From Magicicada septendecula (taxonomy: Eukaryota; Arthropoda; Insecta; Hemiptera; Cicadidae): a stretch of DNA of 64,000 bases. Below are positions 63,992 to 64,000 of the stretch, one piece after another. Positions within the stretch are counted from its first letter, which is position 1. Each line of letters opens with the position of its first letter. Both the position numbers and the translations under genes were made by a program. The notes beneath the pieces were generated by a model, which saw only the letters and a program-made list of their open reading frames with translations, was not told the DNA's origin and did not search any database. Where the stretch lies: the NCBI GenBank assembly GCA_034769895.1, contig CM068369.1, forward strand, positions 426,399,479-426,463,478, written 5' to 3'.

Positions 63992-64000
63992 GTGAAGTAC
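63992..64000 (+). repeat. K module 8, first bases only
   Basis: GTGAAGTAC at the window end matches the first bases of the other K modules in the same context, 5312 bp after K7. Confidence 0.75.

Larger units (their letters stand above)
18461..64000. repeat. Complex satellite array, about 160-bp monomer
   Basis: More than 45 kb is built from back-to-back monomers of about 160 bp. Distances between successive GGTGAAGATCGG blocks measure 168, 162, 157, 163, 158 and 157 bp around 21.7-22.7 kb, and 160, 160, 161, 166, 159 and 162 bp around 35-36 kb. Diagnostic blocks in order are GGTGAAGATCGGTTAAGGG, AAAGGGGTAGTTTACC, a T-rich part ending TATGGCAAACGATAAC, CAAATTCAAACAGAATCAAA and TTTTGCATACAGCCCTGA. 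Monomers within a repeat unit differ considerably from each other, whereas corresponding monomers in neighbouring higher-order units are nearly identical. Small non-satellite modules (H, L, M, K, listed separately) interrupt the array. The unit length near nucleosome size is typical of satellite DNA. It may be centromeric or pericentromeric heterochromatin, but nothing here proves that. Confidence 0.95.
32140..64000 (+). repeat. Higher-order repeat domain of the 160-bp satellite
   Basis: From here to the end of the window monomers are arranged in multi-monomer units marked by the K module. Unit starts at K are 33431, 37287, 39368, 42416, 46271, 49965, 58680 and 63992, giving periods of 3856, 2081, 3048, 3855, 3694, 8715 and 5312 bp. 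Corresponding parts of different units are nearly identical, while adjacent monomers in one unit differ widely, the hallmark of higher-order satellite. Subdomains show extra periods: 50615-51869 recurs at 54983 (offset 4368), and about 52.84-54.98 kb recurs at 56.24 kb (offset 3399). The array continues past the window end. Confidence 0.92.

Noticed and set aside
18461..64000. CRISPR array
   Set aside because: Units are about 160 bp and contiguous with no unique spacers, no cas genes are present, and the DNA is eukaryotic in character.
18461..64000. rDNA, histone or other tandem gene array
   Set aside because: No rRNA-like conserved cores or histone frames appear in any module, and the monomer is too short.
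18461..64000. Proven centromere
   Set aside because: Unit size and higher-order structure would fit, but I see no CENP-B-type box and sequence alone cannot show centromere function.

Overview
The window looks like a stretch of AT-rich nuclear DNA from an arthropod, probably an insect. The signs are long non-coding stretches, GT, TA, TTC and CG microsatellites, decayed class I and class II transposons, and a very large satellite array. The LINE remnant with a GAA-rich tail and the many hAT remnants remind me of cockroach or termite genomes, but that placement is a guess. I found no intact gene, tRNA or rRNA, and no sign of a prokaryotic operon or CRISPR array. Most short open frames here are chance frames or copies of a repeat.

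Region 1 (about 1 to 18460) is repeat-littered intergenic DNA. In order it holds: a 148-bp foldback element (754-901); a LINE-type reverse transcriptase C-terminal remnant on the minus strand (2782-2877); a better preserved one on the plus strand with a GAA-rich tail (4951-5400); a TATA-containing hairpin upstream of a small open frame (5923-6332); a 457-bp non-autonomous hAT element with 12/13-bp terminal inverted repeats and a perfect 8-bp target-site duplication (10298-10754), next to a decayed hAT transposase C-terminus (10850-11096); a 230-bp foldback (13020-13249); a nearly full-length but heavily broken hAT transposase of the TTF/DUF4371/ZMYM1-like type (14322-16291); and the C-terminal end of a pogo/Tigger transposase (16560-16956).

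Region 2 (18461 to the window end, over 45 kb) is one continuous complex satellite. Its basic unit is about 160 bp (157-168 bp measured) and lacks spacers. The first part (18461-32139) also contains four non-satellite modules: H, about 175 bp with a CCTTAAGG-centred palindrome and a CTGT/GT microsatellite; M, about 670 bp; L, about 295 bp; and a unique 302-bp spacer. They are arranged as a large palindrome with arms of about 2.5 kb around 21059-21360, followed by a 4.58/4.60-kb tandem duplication (21589-26169 and 26170-30770). The second part (32140-64000) is a higher-order repeat whose landmark is a 469-bp K module. Seven full copies and the start of an eighth are present. They are 3856, 2081, 3048, 3855, 3694, 8715 and 5312 bp apart, and these periods differ by whole numbers of 160-bp monomers. 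That is the expected trace of unequal exchange in register, and two exchange junctions can be read directly.

The most interesting signal is a hairpin, GTATGG-TTCT-CCATAC. It sits at nearly every boundary between a module and the satellite, and also exactly where the whole array meets unique DNA at 18461. This suggests that the array grew from copies of an undescribed mobile element whose terminus is this hairpin and whose interior carries the 160-bp tandem repeats. The K module also carries the only coding-like island in the array, a 46-codon plus-strand frame flanked by splice-site-like sequences.
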